From: Cycas panzhihuaensis
Taxonomy: Eukaryota; Cycadophyta
Assembly (NCBI GenBank): GCA_023213395.1
Contig: CM041465.1
Coordinates: forward strand, 85,939,741-86,003,740
Reading direction: 5' to 3'
DNA: 64,000 bases
Shown: in pieces, positions 1 through 10,900 of the stretch
How the letters are laid out: every line of letters begins with the position of its first letter
How positions within the stretch are numbered: position 1 is the stretch's first letter
Position numbers and translations under genes: made by a program
Notes under the pieces: generated by a model
Told to the model about the DNA's origin: nothing
What the model saw: the letters and a program-made list of their open reading frames with translations, nothing else
Databases searched by the model: none

Positions 1-474
1 AACATAAAAGTCATAAAAATCAGCTCTTTAAGGTAAGAACAAGGGCTACACATGAATTAAATCTGTCAGGGGAAGGTCCAGGCAGTGGGCAAACACCCAA
101 AACGATGCAAAGAGCCCTAACTAAGAGTTAAACCGGGCTTAGGAAGGGTTCGCAACATCAGTGGCACGTGGTAACACGAATAAACAAGCTGGCAAAAGCA
201 TCCCGAAAGACCATGGAGACATCATGGTGGGTCAGACGCCATACGGGGTGTCGCATCCGCTTATGGATGCCCCCGCTGTGAGTCGTCATAGGCTAAAGGG
301 TGCCGTTAGGCACATGCATTATGAACAGGCAATCAAACAAATGCATGTAGGCAGGCACATGTCAATCAAACTATTACAATTCCCTTAGCAACCATAAGTA
401 AGAAAAGTAAGAACATATACCTGCACAAACCTGTGTCGATGCATCCCGAGTCCATTCCCACTAGCTGGGAAACA
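1..474 (-). mobile_element. Divergent gypsy-2-family LTR, 5' end, copy A
   Basis: Read on the minus strand this begins TGTTTCCCAGCTAGTGGGAA and follows the gypsy-2 LTR at 4345 and 17959: the same order of blocks (catgcatgcct, the tatgacgactcaca block, the gcgacaccccgtat block, a tcgggatgctttt block). Identity is clearly lower than between the LTRs of the nested element, so this is another, older or different-subfamily insertion. It runs off the left edge, so whether it is a solo LTR or the end of a full element cannot be seen. The base after its 5' end is 475; gttgt at 475-479 would be one half of a target duplication. Confidence 0.7.
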
Positions 475-1560
475 GTTGTCATCTAGAAAATTCACTCATT
501 TTATTTTAAATCTAAAAGGAAAAGTCCTTGGCTCTTATTTAAAATCTTTTTTTTTTAAGAAAAAATCTTTATTTTTTTACAAAGAAATCTAATTTTTCAA
601 AGGAGGGCATTCTTTATTTTTAAAGATTCAAAAGAATTTTTTTTTTTTCAAAGTTAAAAGAGATATTTCTTCCAAAGTGCAAAGCGAGCATTTTTTTTAA
701 TTTTTCAAAGGCTTCCATATATCTTTTTGGAAAAAAAAATGAATTTTTTTTTTTTTTTAAATTGAATAATTATTCTTTTTTTTTTAAATGGCTTTCATAT
801 ATATTCTTTTAGAAAGGAAAGTAAATCTTTTTGAGGTTGAATAATCATCTTTTCATTTGAGAAAGATATTTGATTGATCAAAAATAGTGAATATAGATTT
901 AAATTTGTTCATAATTTCTTTATTGAGAATTTTATCATTTTCTTTACTCAAACTAGTGTTTATTCATTTTGAAAAATTAAAATCTCAGATTTTATCAATC
1001 CTTTATTTCTTCATTTTCAACGAGTTTTATTTTTGATCTGCATATTTAAAATCTTAGTTACTTTACAAGATTCCATTATAAAGTTTGTTTAATCATTCTA
1101 TTTTCAAAGAGTATTTGAAATTATACATTATAAGTTCATTGATTTATTAAGTTTTTTATTTCTTCTAAAGGAATATATTTTGTTAAAAAGTTCACACTCT
1201 TGTTGAAAGCATTCTTCATTCATCATTGATTGACAATTTCATTTGTTAAAGGCATTCTTGATTCATCATTGCACTTATTAAAGTTGCATATAGTGCACTT
1301 TATTTCAAAAAATATTTCATTTTAAAGGCATTACATGTTTTCTTAGAATTTATTAGCAAGACCACATCATTGTTAACTTATTGACATTGGCTTGTGTTGT
1401 TTGTAGAATATTTTATCATCTACTTGCACTAGTATTGAATTCATTTAAAAATTTGTCTACTCGAAAAGCATATTCTTTCCGATTATATATTAAAGTTTTC
1501 TATAAAATGGCAATGAATTTAAATTAAATACGAATTCATATATTTGATAACCATGATTTT
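475..1560. other. AT-rich non-coding stretch with T/A runs, copy A
   Basis: About 1.1 kb of very AT-rich sequence with many poly-T and poly-A runs (densest at 540-800) and no reading frame of note. It lies upstream of a gag-like remnant and could be the leader of copia-0, but no PBS or 5' LTR is visible, since the reversed gypsy-2-family LTR interrupts the left side. I see nothing else in it. Confidence 0.5.
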
Positions 1561-1599
1561 CAACAATGGCATAAAACAATACAAACTTACTTTATCACA

Positions 1600-2220
1600 A
1601 ATGATTTTCAGAGATATCTACAAGATGGATATGAAATTAATACTAAAGAAGATACAAAAAAAGATAATGAAGCCTTAGATATATTATTTTGCACTATAGA
1701 TGATAATATTTTTTCTAAAGTTTGTGAAATGACGACATCCAAAATCGTATATGACACCTTAGATTCTATTTATGGGGGAGCAACCCTTAATATGAATGAA
1801 TTTAACTTTGTTGTTGTTAAGTATGTGAAAAGATGTCCGAGCAAATTATGCGTAATAAAAAGACTAAGGAAGAAGATTCAAATCAAATGAATGATCATCT
1901 TATTACACATGAAGATGATCCTTCATTTGAGGGGGAGAAATCTTATGACAAACACTTAGACATAATCGTTACTCACAAAACAAAGATTCTAGATAATAAA
2001 GTCAAAGATGTAGTCATTCATCCTCATTCAAATCAAGCTACACATACTTGGACATCATTTGAACTCCTCAATGTTAAAGAGACTCATATTACCAAAAGAA
2101 TGAGGCAAGTTGATGATGATAAATCTAAAGGAAAAACATTCAAAGTTTTTTTTTAAGTTTTTTTCAAGTTCAAGTTTCACAAGTTTAAAGAAAAAAATGA
2201 AGATGTTCGTGATGACCATT
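1600..2220 (+). pseudogene. copia-0 gag-like remnant, copy A
   Basis: The frame from about 1618 reads a UBN2-like stretch: a GYEI start, an acidic linker, then LDILFCTIDDNIF and a DTLDSIYG end, which matches the plant copia gag pattern of an alpha-helical core ending in an AW-x-L-x-x-x-Y/F-G block. The open frame 1833-2156 (107 aa) is the charged downstream part. The gag-like part runs straight into a polypurine tract and 3' LTR with no protease, integrase or RT between, so the element is pol-less. The frame is interrupted several times. The match is by pattern only and could be weak. Confidence 0.45.
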
Positions 2221-2231
2221 AAGGGGGAAAA
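2221..2231 (+). other. Polypurine tract of copia-0, copy A
   Basis: An all-purine run AAGGGGGAAAA directly before the TG that opens the following LTR, as expected for the plus-strand primer of an LTR retrotransposon. In copy B the equivalent is at 29204-29214. Confidence 0.7.
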
Positions 2232-2577
2232 TGTTGGGGTTAATATTCATCACCCTACTCCCACCATTTATACATATAAGTGCACACATGTGAAAGTAAG
2301 TAAAGTAAGGTTTAAATTACTTTAGTTAAGTATTATTTTATTATATTTTAAATTTTGTAGTTTGAGGAGGTTTCCCTCCTCTTTCAAATTATATCTTTAC
2401 TAAGGTGACAGACCCTAGTGTCTTTTGACACCACCTTCTTTTGCAAAGTTGTATATGCTCTCTATAAAGGATTGATTGTAATAATTTATTTATACACTTT
2501 TAATACTATGACTTGATTATTTGATATATACTCTGCTCTATCTGTATTTTACAAACCTTCAAACAACCTTCAAATCG
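2232..2577 (+). repeat. 3' LTR of copia-0, copy A
   Basis: Starts TGTTGGGGTTAATATTCATC right after a polypurine tract and ends near 2572-2577 (..CTTCA or ..AATCA; copy B reads AATCA). It includes an inverted repeat gaggaggtttccctcctc around 2364. Beyond its end the sequence resumes inside a gypsy RT frame, so this element is inserted in gypsy-1. The exact end is uncertain by about 5 bp and no clean target duplication could be confirmed because the left flank is missing. Confidence 0.65.
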
Positions 2578-2589
2578 AAGTAAGGGTTA

Positions 2590-3145
2590 TTCAAATGGAT
2601 GGTGATGTTTTTTAGTTTATACAATGCACTTGCCACCTTCACGAGATTAATGAATGGGGCATTGAGACCCTTTGTCAATGATTTTATTATTGTTTACCAG
2701 GATGATATTATGATTTTTAGTCAAACTTGGGAGGAGGACCTCCAACATATTGAGCAAGTGCTCAAAGTTCTTCAATAGAAGCAACTAAAACTTAACCTAA
2801 AGAAGTGCAAGTTTGGTAAGCAATCTCTCATTTTCTTGGGATTTGTAGGTGGAAGAGGAGAATTAAATATTGACCCAACAAAGATTAGAGTAATTCTTAA
2901 TTAGCCCACACCTAAGACAACTACGGAGGTAAGGAGTTTCATTGGTGCTTGTCAATATTTAAGAAAGTTTATTTTTAAATTCTCTCAAATTACAGTACCT
3001 CTACATGCATTAACAAGAGGGCATACAAAGTTTCATTAGAAAAATAAGTAAGAAAAAGCCTTCAAGCTTCTACAACTAAAAAATTGTGAAGTATCAATGT
3101 TAACCTTACTATCATTACAAAAACCATTTGAGTTAGAGACTGATG
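2590..3145 (+). pseudogene. gypsy-1 reverse transcriptase, C-terminal half, copy A
   Basis: Ty3/gypsy RT. Visible in order: a degenerate palm segment (W-M-V-M then A-T-F-T-R-L-M-N), the active site VYQDDIMIFS (Y-Q-D-D, where most plant relatives have Y-L-D-D), a thumb with KKCKFG and FLGF, an FIGACQYLRKFI connection, then PFELETD at the start of RNase H. Stops (for example at the codon after VLQ and before PTPKTT) break the frame. The N-terminal half is cut away by copia-0, and the RNase H is cut by copia-1 right after the catalytic Asp. The matching RNase H continues at 26694 and at 53964. Confidence 0.85.
3141..3145. repeat. Target-site duplication TGATG, left of copia-1, copy A
   Basis: TGATG here and again at 26694-26698, directly outside the two LTRs of copia-1. 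The GAT is the first catalytic Asp codon of the gypsy-1 RNase H. In copy B the right-hand duplicate is at 53964-53968; the left one is degraded to CCATG. Confidence 0.75.
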
Positions 3146-3457
3146 TGAAAGAGGTTAATGTCTTAAGGTCATTTATGTAGATTAATTAAGTGACCTTATG
3201 ATATATTGTTAGAATTAGTCTCTTAGTAAAATATGATTTATGTGTATTTAGATGTAATTTTGGGTTCATGTCATTAGGTAAAAAAATTCTAACCCTAATG
3301 CTGACCCTTAATAATAAAAGGCGAAATCTCAATGAGGGAGTCATTATTCATTCTCACCTCCAAACTTTGCTCTCATACATTGTTTCATCTATTTTTCATT
3401 CTCCATTGCCATTGTGTGCATATGAGTGATTTGTTCCCTAGATACATCCTTCCTTCA
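3146..3457 (+). repeat. 5' LTR of copia-1, copy A
   Basis: A 312-bp LTR opening TGAAAGAGGTTAATG and ending CCTTCCTTCA, followed after two bases by a tRNA-Met PBS. It pairs with the LTR at 26393-26693. The two share their block order (gattaattaagtgac, the ttagatgtaatttt block, the aataataaaaggcgaaatc block, the ctccattgcc block) but differ at many bases, so the insertion is old. Confidence 0.8.
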
Positions 3458-3459
3458 TG

Positions 3460-3471
3460 TGGTATCAGACC
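3460..3471 (+). other. copia-1 primer-binding site (initiator tRNA-Met), copy A
   Basis: TGGTATCAGACC lies two bases after the LTR. The copia consensus TGGTATCAGAGC pairs with the 3' end of initiator tRNA-Met; one base differs here. In copy B the site is badly corrupted (30498 onward). Confidence 0.8.
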
Positions 3472-4339
3472 TAGAAGTAGATCTATTTACTCCATTCCAC
3501 TTGCATGGAGTCATTTTGCCTCCCCTTCACCTTTAATGTGAAGTCTTGAGAGTGCACTTATTATTTTCAAAATTTTAAGAATTTTTTAATCATACAAAGC
3601 TTGTATTTTATTTACAACATATTTCAATATCCTCTATTTATTTGCAAGTGCATTAAGGATCAAAGTTGTTAGTTGGAAGAAAGTTTCTTGGCTTTAGGCT
3701 CCATGAAAAAAAAAAAAATTATCAATCTTTGTATCTAATTTTAAATTTTACTAAGGGATATTCTATTGATTTTTTATCATAAATCAATTTCGGATATAAA
3801 ATATATGGTGTAAAGTTGTAGGAAAAAAATTCATCTACTTGCAAGTGGCAAAAATAAGCCTAAACGTTCAGAAAAAGGTTGTTTAGCCCTATGAGAGGTG
3901 AAAATCAAAAGTTGTCTGTTTTGACTAAAAATCTGCAAGGAGGGATGCTCAAACAAAACAAACATTTTTATCTTCTACACCATCTCCAAATTCTGCCTTG
4001 ATCAACCTCAAAAAATTAGAAGTTCAGTCTGCCGTAATTTGACTATTTTTTTAAGAAATTTCTCAAATTTTTTAATGCATATCAAAATTTCCTAAGGGAT
4101 TTAGTAAATCTAACCTCGAGAAATCTAACAAATCAAGTTTTATCGGTTTGATGCAAAAGGAAGATTTCTCTAAAATTGATTTCTACCAAGAAAAGTCTTA
4201 TAAGAGTTTCGTGAGTTTTATGTTGTTTACGCTTATTTTCACAAGTTTTTCTAGAAGACTTTTGACTCACCATAGCAAGATCTATCATCTGGGAGAGTGA
4301 AGTTTCGTGCTAAAATGTTTTGGTCATTTTGTATGGTTG
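3472..4339 (+). other. copia-1 leader, first part, copy A
   Basis: Non-coding sequence between the copia-1 PBS and the gypsy-2 insertion. No reading frame worth calling. The leader resumes at 20479 after gypsy-2. Together the leader is about 2 kb before gag, which is long for a copia element. Confidence 0.6.
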
Positions 4340-4344
4340 CATGG
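4340..4344. repeat. Target-site duplication CATGG, left of gypsy-2, copy A
   Basis: CATGG immediately before the gypsy-2 5' LTR. The right-hand duplicate is CATAG at 20474-20478 in this copy, and a perfect CATGG at 47761-47765 in copy B. Confidence 0.8.
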
Positions 4345-6865
4345 TGTTTCCCAACTACCGGGAATGGACTCGAGACACATCGACTCAGATATACGTTCTC
4401 ACTTCTCCTTGCTCTTGTTTGGATGAGATTGTTTAGCGTAGACTACTTGACATATGCTTGCATGCCTGCATTACTTCTTTGCTTAATCATATTGCATGTG
4501 CTTACAGCACGCTTTCAACCTATGACGACTCACAATGGGGGCATTCCTCAGCGAATTCCTCAGCGAGTCTTATGGGGGCAAAGTCTTATAAGAGCTTCAG
4601 CGAGTCATGTTTGACGACTCACAATGGGGGCATTCCTCAGCGAGTCTCCTCCAAGTCTGATCAATTCCTTGGTTGAGAGCCATTTCGCTGTTGTGGCTAC
4701 ATGCCCATCACCTGGGTATTCCCCCAGTTGTTTCAACCTTAATTTACTCTCAATATAAACTCCAAAGCCTTATTCCTACTTATTTTTATTTATTTTTGTT
4801 TCGATCGGCACCATCAGAACTTAAGCGAATGCCGATCTTTTACGGTACCATGAAGTTTACTGCATGGGCGATCGCTTAAAATTTAAAAAATCACGCACGA
4901 TTTCCACTTTTTCGTGGAGCGCCACATGGCACCTGCCGATTTGCGGTACTGACATCCCCAACATTCACCTACAGTGAACAGGGGATAAAACGAGATTTCC
5001 TCTTTATTTTCAAGGATCTTTTATTCATTTTTACAAAAAATTACACAAAATCCTCACAGAAACCTACTACAAAGAGAGATACACAATTGCTGGCTCAATT
5101 CCAGGGACCATTACGCTTTATTGCTCACCAACAACAAGCTCTACATCTACTTGCAGGACTTCAAGGATTCAAGGAGGATCATCATCAAAATCTCCCAAAA
5201 GACAAGCTACAAAGGCTCCAAACCCATAGGATCATTCTCACATTTCTCTCCTTTCCAAAACCTGCCATCATAATCCACCAAATGCTGGTTATTTCCTGCT
5301 ATTTTTCCAGCAAGTTCATGTTTGAAATCTTCCCAACAAGGTACCTCTCACATTTACTTTGTGATTTATGTTATTTCTTTATGCTTTTGTGGATAAACTC
5401 TTAGTTTATGTGCCTTCTTATTGCTATATCTATTTGGCATCATTTTCTTGTCTTTTAGCATAATATTACTTTCCCAATAATCCCTGCAAACCTACTCTTA
5501 GGTGGTTGTTGCAAGGGGTAACTGAGAGAATTTGAGGGAGGAAGGCAGGGTCTGTCCCCCTTGCTGTCCTTCTCCCCAAGGGTTTCATCCCTTATTCTCT
5601 TTCCCCTTGCCTTTGGTGCCTTCCTAGAAGTTAGGTTAGGGAGTTTGGAAGCTCATTTTCAGATCTAAACTAGTGTTGTCAGCCTATTGCCATGCTGGTT
5701 TTAAATTTCTATCCGTTGGCTTTAGGCATTGCATAAGCCTGGCGCTTCTTCTTAGGTTAACGGTTTGCCACTCACCCAATCAGACGAGTTACTATTCGTA
5801 GCATCTCGTTCTTTGGGTGTTTGCATACCTTTTAGTTGCCCTTTTCTTTCTCATTATACACTATCCCTATCCTTGCTGCGAGTCAGTTTCCCTTCCTGAG
5901 ACTAAGTGGAGACTTCTTGTAGGCGAGTTAGCCATTCCAAGGCTATACTCTTCATTTTTTGGTGTCATTTGCGAAAAATGTTTGCGGGAGTTTTTATTAA
6001 ATATTGTTCCATCAAATGATAGTATATATGCTTAGCTTAGTTTGATTTTGTTTCCTCTAAGTTTAGTACATATACTTGGTCTATTTTGCGGCCCCTCTTC
6101 TGAGAGGGAGATACTCGTGTAGTTGACTTGCAGGGTCTCGCATTGGTGGAGTCGCATGTGGAACAAAGCCCGTTGCAGGTTAGTTCCACATTTAGTGCTT
6201 TTTGTTATTTTCCGTTGTTTGCTTTCCTGTTTTACTTTTGCATGCATAAGGGGAGGTAAGCTAGCCCCTCTTCGATTGCTCGTGGAAACCATTGCCGACC
6301 GGTATCGCATGCGCGACAAGTAGAGCGGGAAGCAAAGAGATGAATAGCACTCTATTTGGATGCCGGGTCCAGGTATTTTCCTTATCCTCATATATCTTCT
6401 TTATGTTGTTTTCCTTTATGCATATGTTTGCGTAGTTAGAAACATATAAGGAATTGAAAGTGGAAAGGAACATATTTTTGCTTTGCATTACTTTTATCTA
6501 GTGGTTAGTCTAGCATATTTAGATAGTTTACTTTGTGTTAGAGCTACCCATACTTTACCCCATTTTTAGCCTATACTTAGATGCCACACTCTACCTATAT
6601 CCCCGTTCTCATGTTGGCTTCTCACTTCCCTGAGAAGACGCAACATGCCACGTTCTCTCCTCCTTTTCCTGGCCATCCGAGGGGTAGGAAGGCCTCGCTT
6701 TGTGTAGCTACCTGGAAGCAACCAGGCACCTCTACAGTTTCGAATCTACGCTCTGGCACATAGACACCCTGCGAGGTGAAGTCCTTATTGTTTAGCCTAA
6801 CTTAGCTTTGCATAATTCGTTTCTTTCGCTAAACATAAGGATACCATCCCGCGGCAAGAATTTCA
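4345..6865 (+). repeat. 5' LTR of gypsy-2 (Tat-like), copy A
   Basis: About 2.52 kb, opening TGTTTCCCAACTACCGGGAA and closing GCAAGAATTTCA. It pairs with 17959-20473. The short open frames inside it are not conserved between LTRs and are not genes. Long LTRs of this size are common in the Tat/Ogre lineage. The LTR pair is clearly diverged, so the insertion is not recent. Confidence 0.85.
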
Positions 6866-6866
6866 C

Positions 6867-6882
6867 TGGCGACCATACTAGG
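6867..6882 (+). other. gypsy-2 primer-binding site, copy A
   Basis: TGGCGACCATACTAGG starts one base after the LTR end, the place and TGGCGAC start expected for a plant Ty3/gypsy PBS. I cannot name the tRNA with confidence. Identical at 34017-34032. Confidence 0.55.
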
Positions 6883-7038
6883 AAACTGCTAGTAAAGGAA
6901 CTAGCTTTGCTTCCCCTTTTCATTGGTGTTCTTGCCTTTAGGTAGCCTTCTTATCTCGCTTTTCAGTTGGGCAGGCCCCAACATATTTGCTTCATATCCC
7001 CTTCCGCTTTCTTATAACAACGCTCGTAAAGGCATTGC

Positions 7039-9160
7039 ATGCGACGTTTCTCACGTCGCTTGCGAGGTCTGTCGTCGTTGTTAGAAGACCCATCGCCTTA
7101 TTCCCTTCCGTCATCGAATCCCGATTCTATAATGGAAGGCTACCAGTTTGATTGGGCTTACTACACCATGGTCTCAGGAACTCAAGAGTTTCCCACGTCT
7201 GTTCCAGGATCCACCCATGAGGGTGATGATCCCATCTATTATTCGGGTGACCCGTTTCACCCTTCTGAACTTCATCCTTCTGCTCATGCAGCAGAAGATT
7301 CGCCTCTTCACGAGACTTACCACCCTATTGGTGAATCTTATGAGGAGCGCCCTAAGGGATCCCCGACATTCGAGATCCCATTGACCTCGTATGGCTATGA
7401 GAATACCCTCCCGCCAGCGTGGTCGGCGCTCGTGAGTACTTTCGAGCAACTCGCCATCAACCACGTCCCAGGTGGTTTGAAGAAGTTCTGCGCGGTATAG
7501 CGTCTTCTTCATCTGCATCTGCGCCTCCTACAACAAATGACCCTTCTGCCGGTGTGCTTATCCCATGCCATATCTGCGGCTCCTAGGACAAGTGTTGCAC
7601 TATCTATCCCTAGCCACGATCCTACTTCTTCAGGACTCGTTCGTGGCATGTCCTTCCCGACTTGGGGTTGGCATACCATTCGAGTCAAGCAGATGCGCCA
7701 CCTTCAAGCGTGGCATGTCGTTTCCTAGTAGGCCTCGAGGTCCTACTAATGCTCTTGCTTATCAACTATGTAGGACTGCTCCTACATATGTTCAAAACCC
7801 ATCTAGTAGTACGTCCTTCGTGCCCCCGGGGTATGCATCTCAACCTTGGGGATAGGGTAGGGGAAACCACCTTCTAGCTTATGGGGTGGACACGTTACAC
7901 CCATATGGGGTTGCACAACCTACGGGTGGCCCATATGGGTAGAATCCGGTCCCGCACCCTTCATTTCTGCCATCCAGTGCAAATCCTGTTGCCACGCCTT
8001 CATAAGAGAATATGCCTCCCTTCTAAGGCGTTTATCCACAACCCCCTTTCCAATAAGGGATATTTCCCCAAGGAGGGATGGGTTTACCACCCCCATCTAT
8101 TCCTATTTCTTCTGGTTAAATCGATCCTTTAGCACATGTAAGGACACGTCCCTTCATGGACTACAGGTCGACGTCGCTATCCGTTGAGGCGCTAAGGACT
8201 AACCTGCCGCCTCACCCTCCTGAAATTCCCAAATTCGACAAAACTTCGTCACAAGACCCAGCTGAGCACGTGCGTAGTTTCTCTATGGCGTGCATAGACT
8301 ACTGGGCTTACGACCACATTCTAATGAAGCTATTTACATGATCCTGAGGCGACACCCTTAAGTGATTCTACCATCTCCCTGCCTATTCCATTTCTTCATT
8401 CCAGCAATTGGTGGATGAGTTCATCAATTACTTTGGCATAGCCCATCTATTCGAGAGCGGAATGAAAGCTCTCCTTTCGCTCAAACAAGGTCATGATTAA
8501 ATGAATCATGACTTTGTGAGGCGATTCCATTATCTCCTTCACTCTACCAAGGCCACGTTGCCTGAAGAGTTGAAGCGAGATCTCTTCGTCAATGCACTTC
8601 ACCCTGAAGTGCATGTGGAAGTCCTCAAAATGGGGGCAACCACATGCGACTTTGCCATCACGAAGTGCTTGTCGTTAGAGGCTATTGAGATCGAAGCTGG
8701 ACTCAAGAAACCTCTTAAGCCCTCCTGGCGTCGTGAGGCACCTCCCCGTGAGGAAACCAAACCTTTGCAACTTTGCCAAGTCTACCTCTCATCCTCGAGA
8801 GGACTTTGAACCTCGTTACTTAGTTACGCTCATTCGAGTGCACGATGAAGGAGCTTAAACTCAATCCCTTCATCGCCAACCTCCCATAAACCGGTTCAAC
8901 AAGCTTCTCATCTTTGTTCCCCGGAGGAGTGGCACCCAACCTTCTCAAGTAAGGAGAGTCGATCCTCCCTTTTAGAAGAGGTGGTATTCCATCCACGGGG
9001 AATGTTTTCACGACGACTCACATTGTCGACGCAACACCCACGTGATGCCCGCGCATGATTTGTCTCCTAGGCGGGCATCGAGGCCCAATCTCGACCAACT
9101 TGGTTCATGAGATCATTCCCCAAACATGGGGAGCATGATCGTAATGTTCAATAAAGGAAC
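7039..9160 (+). pseudogene. gypsy-2 gag, copy A
   Basis: Gag polyprotein region. The first ATG after the PBS (7039) opens 153 codons of a Ser/Pro-rich N-terminus. After frame changes, 7565-7855 is a Pro/Ser linker; then from 8156 comes the retrotransposon-gag fold: PAEHVRSFSMACIDYWA, ILMKLF, a degraded WFYHLP, FINYFGIAHLF, ALLSLKQG, then from 8501 NHDFVRRFHYLLHS and LPEELKRDLFVNALHPEV. A basic, Pro-rich tail follows to about 9160. Several frameshifts and stops break it, among them a stop before NHDFVRRF that copy B shares. No CCHC zinc knuckle is evident. Confidence 0.8.
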
Positions 9161-9217
9161 AACCAGAATCGGGATAGATCCCCTGATTCTCACCCTTCGT
9201 ATGGTAGAGGGAAGGGT

Positions 9218-10066
9218 GTGCGAGGTTCATCTTCCTCTTCGTGCTCCCCTGACCACCATGCTCCCTCACCTTCGTGGTCCTGTAACAAGGGAAAGAAGGT
9301 AATTCAGATGCTTGAGACCACTCCCCTCTATGCATTGACCCGGTCTCAAGTAGCGAAAGAGGCAACTAGTGCCTCTGCGTCTACGTTGCACCTTGATCCT
9401 CCTCCGGAAGCCATTCCTCCGGAGATTCCTGCACTTCCCAAGAGCATTCTCGTCTGCCCCGATCACTTCGACTTTAGGAGAGCCCTTACCCAACCCATAG
9501 GGAGGGGTAGGCCTTTCTCCATAGTCGAAGAGTTTCTTACTGTGGTTGCCGGGATGTCCATCATGGGCGTCTTGAGAAGCCCCAAGCAGCGAATGCTCCT
9601 TTTGGAAGCTTTAGGATTGAATGGCCTTTTGTTCACGCTTTGGGCACAACCCAAAGTGGCAAACCGTCATCTCCTTGATCCCAAAGATCTTCCCCGGCCG
9701 ATGAAGGGCGACAATGGAATTTCCTTTCATAATTATCATTGATACTCCAGGTTGCACATTGCGAAGAATCGTCATGAACAGCGGTTCTTCCATCAATGCC
9801 ATGCCCTTGCGCGTCATGCAAGAGCTTGGCATTTACATATAGAACATGTTCCATGGCGATGTCGAGATTCTGACGATAGAGAAGACTCCACAGGATGCGT
9901 CTCGATACCTCTTACCCTCAAGGATAAGAATGTCCTTGCTGACATCGTTGTCCTCGATGTGGACATTGATTACAACCTCCTTCTGGGTCGACCATGGCTT
10001 GACCAAATGGGAGCTGTGTGTTCTACCGTTGGAGGTAACTTAAGTTTGTCCATAACGGACAAATAA
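9218..10066 (+). pseudogene. gypsy-2 gag-protease junction and aspartic protease, copy A
   Basis: An open frame (9218-9742) carries a Ser/Pro-rich linker with TPLYALTRSQVAKE, a motif common near the gag/pro boundary of these elements. The protease follows with a frame change: the flap-to-core pattern SGSSINAMPLRVMQELGI around 9775-9835, then VLADIVVLDVDIDYNLLLGRPWL and GAVCST at 9930-10030. The catalytic D-S-G triad reads N-S-G here (AAC for GAC), so the enzyme would be dead even without the frame breaks. Confidence 0.75.
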
Positions 10067-10900
10067 GAGTTGTCTCCCGTGAACGACCACTCATAAAGCA
10101 AACTAGACCTTCTACTCAGGTGAGCCATGGCCATACGAAGGGAAGCAAATACCCTTCTGACCAGGCCTCAGCTTACTCGATCGGTATCCCCGATCCCTCT
10201 TGCCACAAAGAAGATCCCACATCTTCTTCCTCTGATTTAACGCGTTTCACCTCCATCGGTGTTGGAAGCTATGGATACCTCGCCATGTTTGATGGCGATG
10301 GGCCCCATAGTGAGGATGAGGGCCTTCCTCACGATTTCTTTCCTTGTTGGTGGGGGCATTCTTCTAGTTAAGGTCTCCTCCTAGGACCCCTTTCGTTATA
10401 GAGCGATCACTTTCACATGTCGCATGTCATCGCGCACGTCGGTCATCAGGCTCCTAGCTCTTCCATTCCATCATCTTCTGCAGGTGATGGCGTTGAGAGT
10501 TTCCCTCTTGCTTTTTATGAGGGAGCTCTCCTTGACTCTCCCTTAGAGTCCCTTAAGGATGTTGGGTAGCTCACAGGTCGTACCGATCCTATCGCTCCCA
10601 TGCCATCCCGCACCTCGCCCATTCGAAGTCAGGTCATCCACGGGGTGGACTACTTTGAGGACGATGAGGCTTTGCTGGAGTACTTAACAAGCTCCACGCC
10701 CGGTTTACCTTGGTCATCACAAGCTTGGTTGCGAGAAGGTCTAGCGATGGGTCCACACTGGCAGGCAGATCCCTTCTCCCATTCATCTCCTCCCATTGAT
10801 CTTGCCCCTTCCATTTCGAGGAGGAATGCTATGTGTATGGGGTAACCCGGGACATAGTCCTGCCAGGCAAGATCATTAAGGTAGGCGGAATGTACTCGAT
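10067..10900 (+). pseudogene. gypsy-2 pro-RT linker, copy A
   Basis: Low-complexity Ser/Pro/His/Asp-rich coding remnant between protease and RT, readable as 10120-10371 and 10600-10845 with frame breaks. Recognisable only because the same stretch at 37272-37721 in copy B is open for 149 codons. No domain recognised. Confidence 0.45.

Noticed and set aside
540-800. Poly-T runs as a SINE or LINE tail
   Set aside because: Many separate T and A runs on both strands, no target duplication and no body of a SINE or LINE next to them.
5817-6035. A 72-codon frame identical in both copies (also 32980-33198), with a hydrophobic N-terminus
   Set aside because: It lies inside the gypsy-2 5' LTR, and the 3' LTRs do not keep the frame. 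Identity only reflects the identity of the two copies there.
9105-9365. Minus-strand frames over the gypsy-2 gag (also 36275-36526)
   Set aside because: Mirror frames of gag with no domain; they exist because gag is codon-rich in G/C at third positions.
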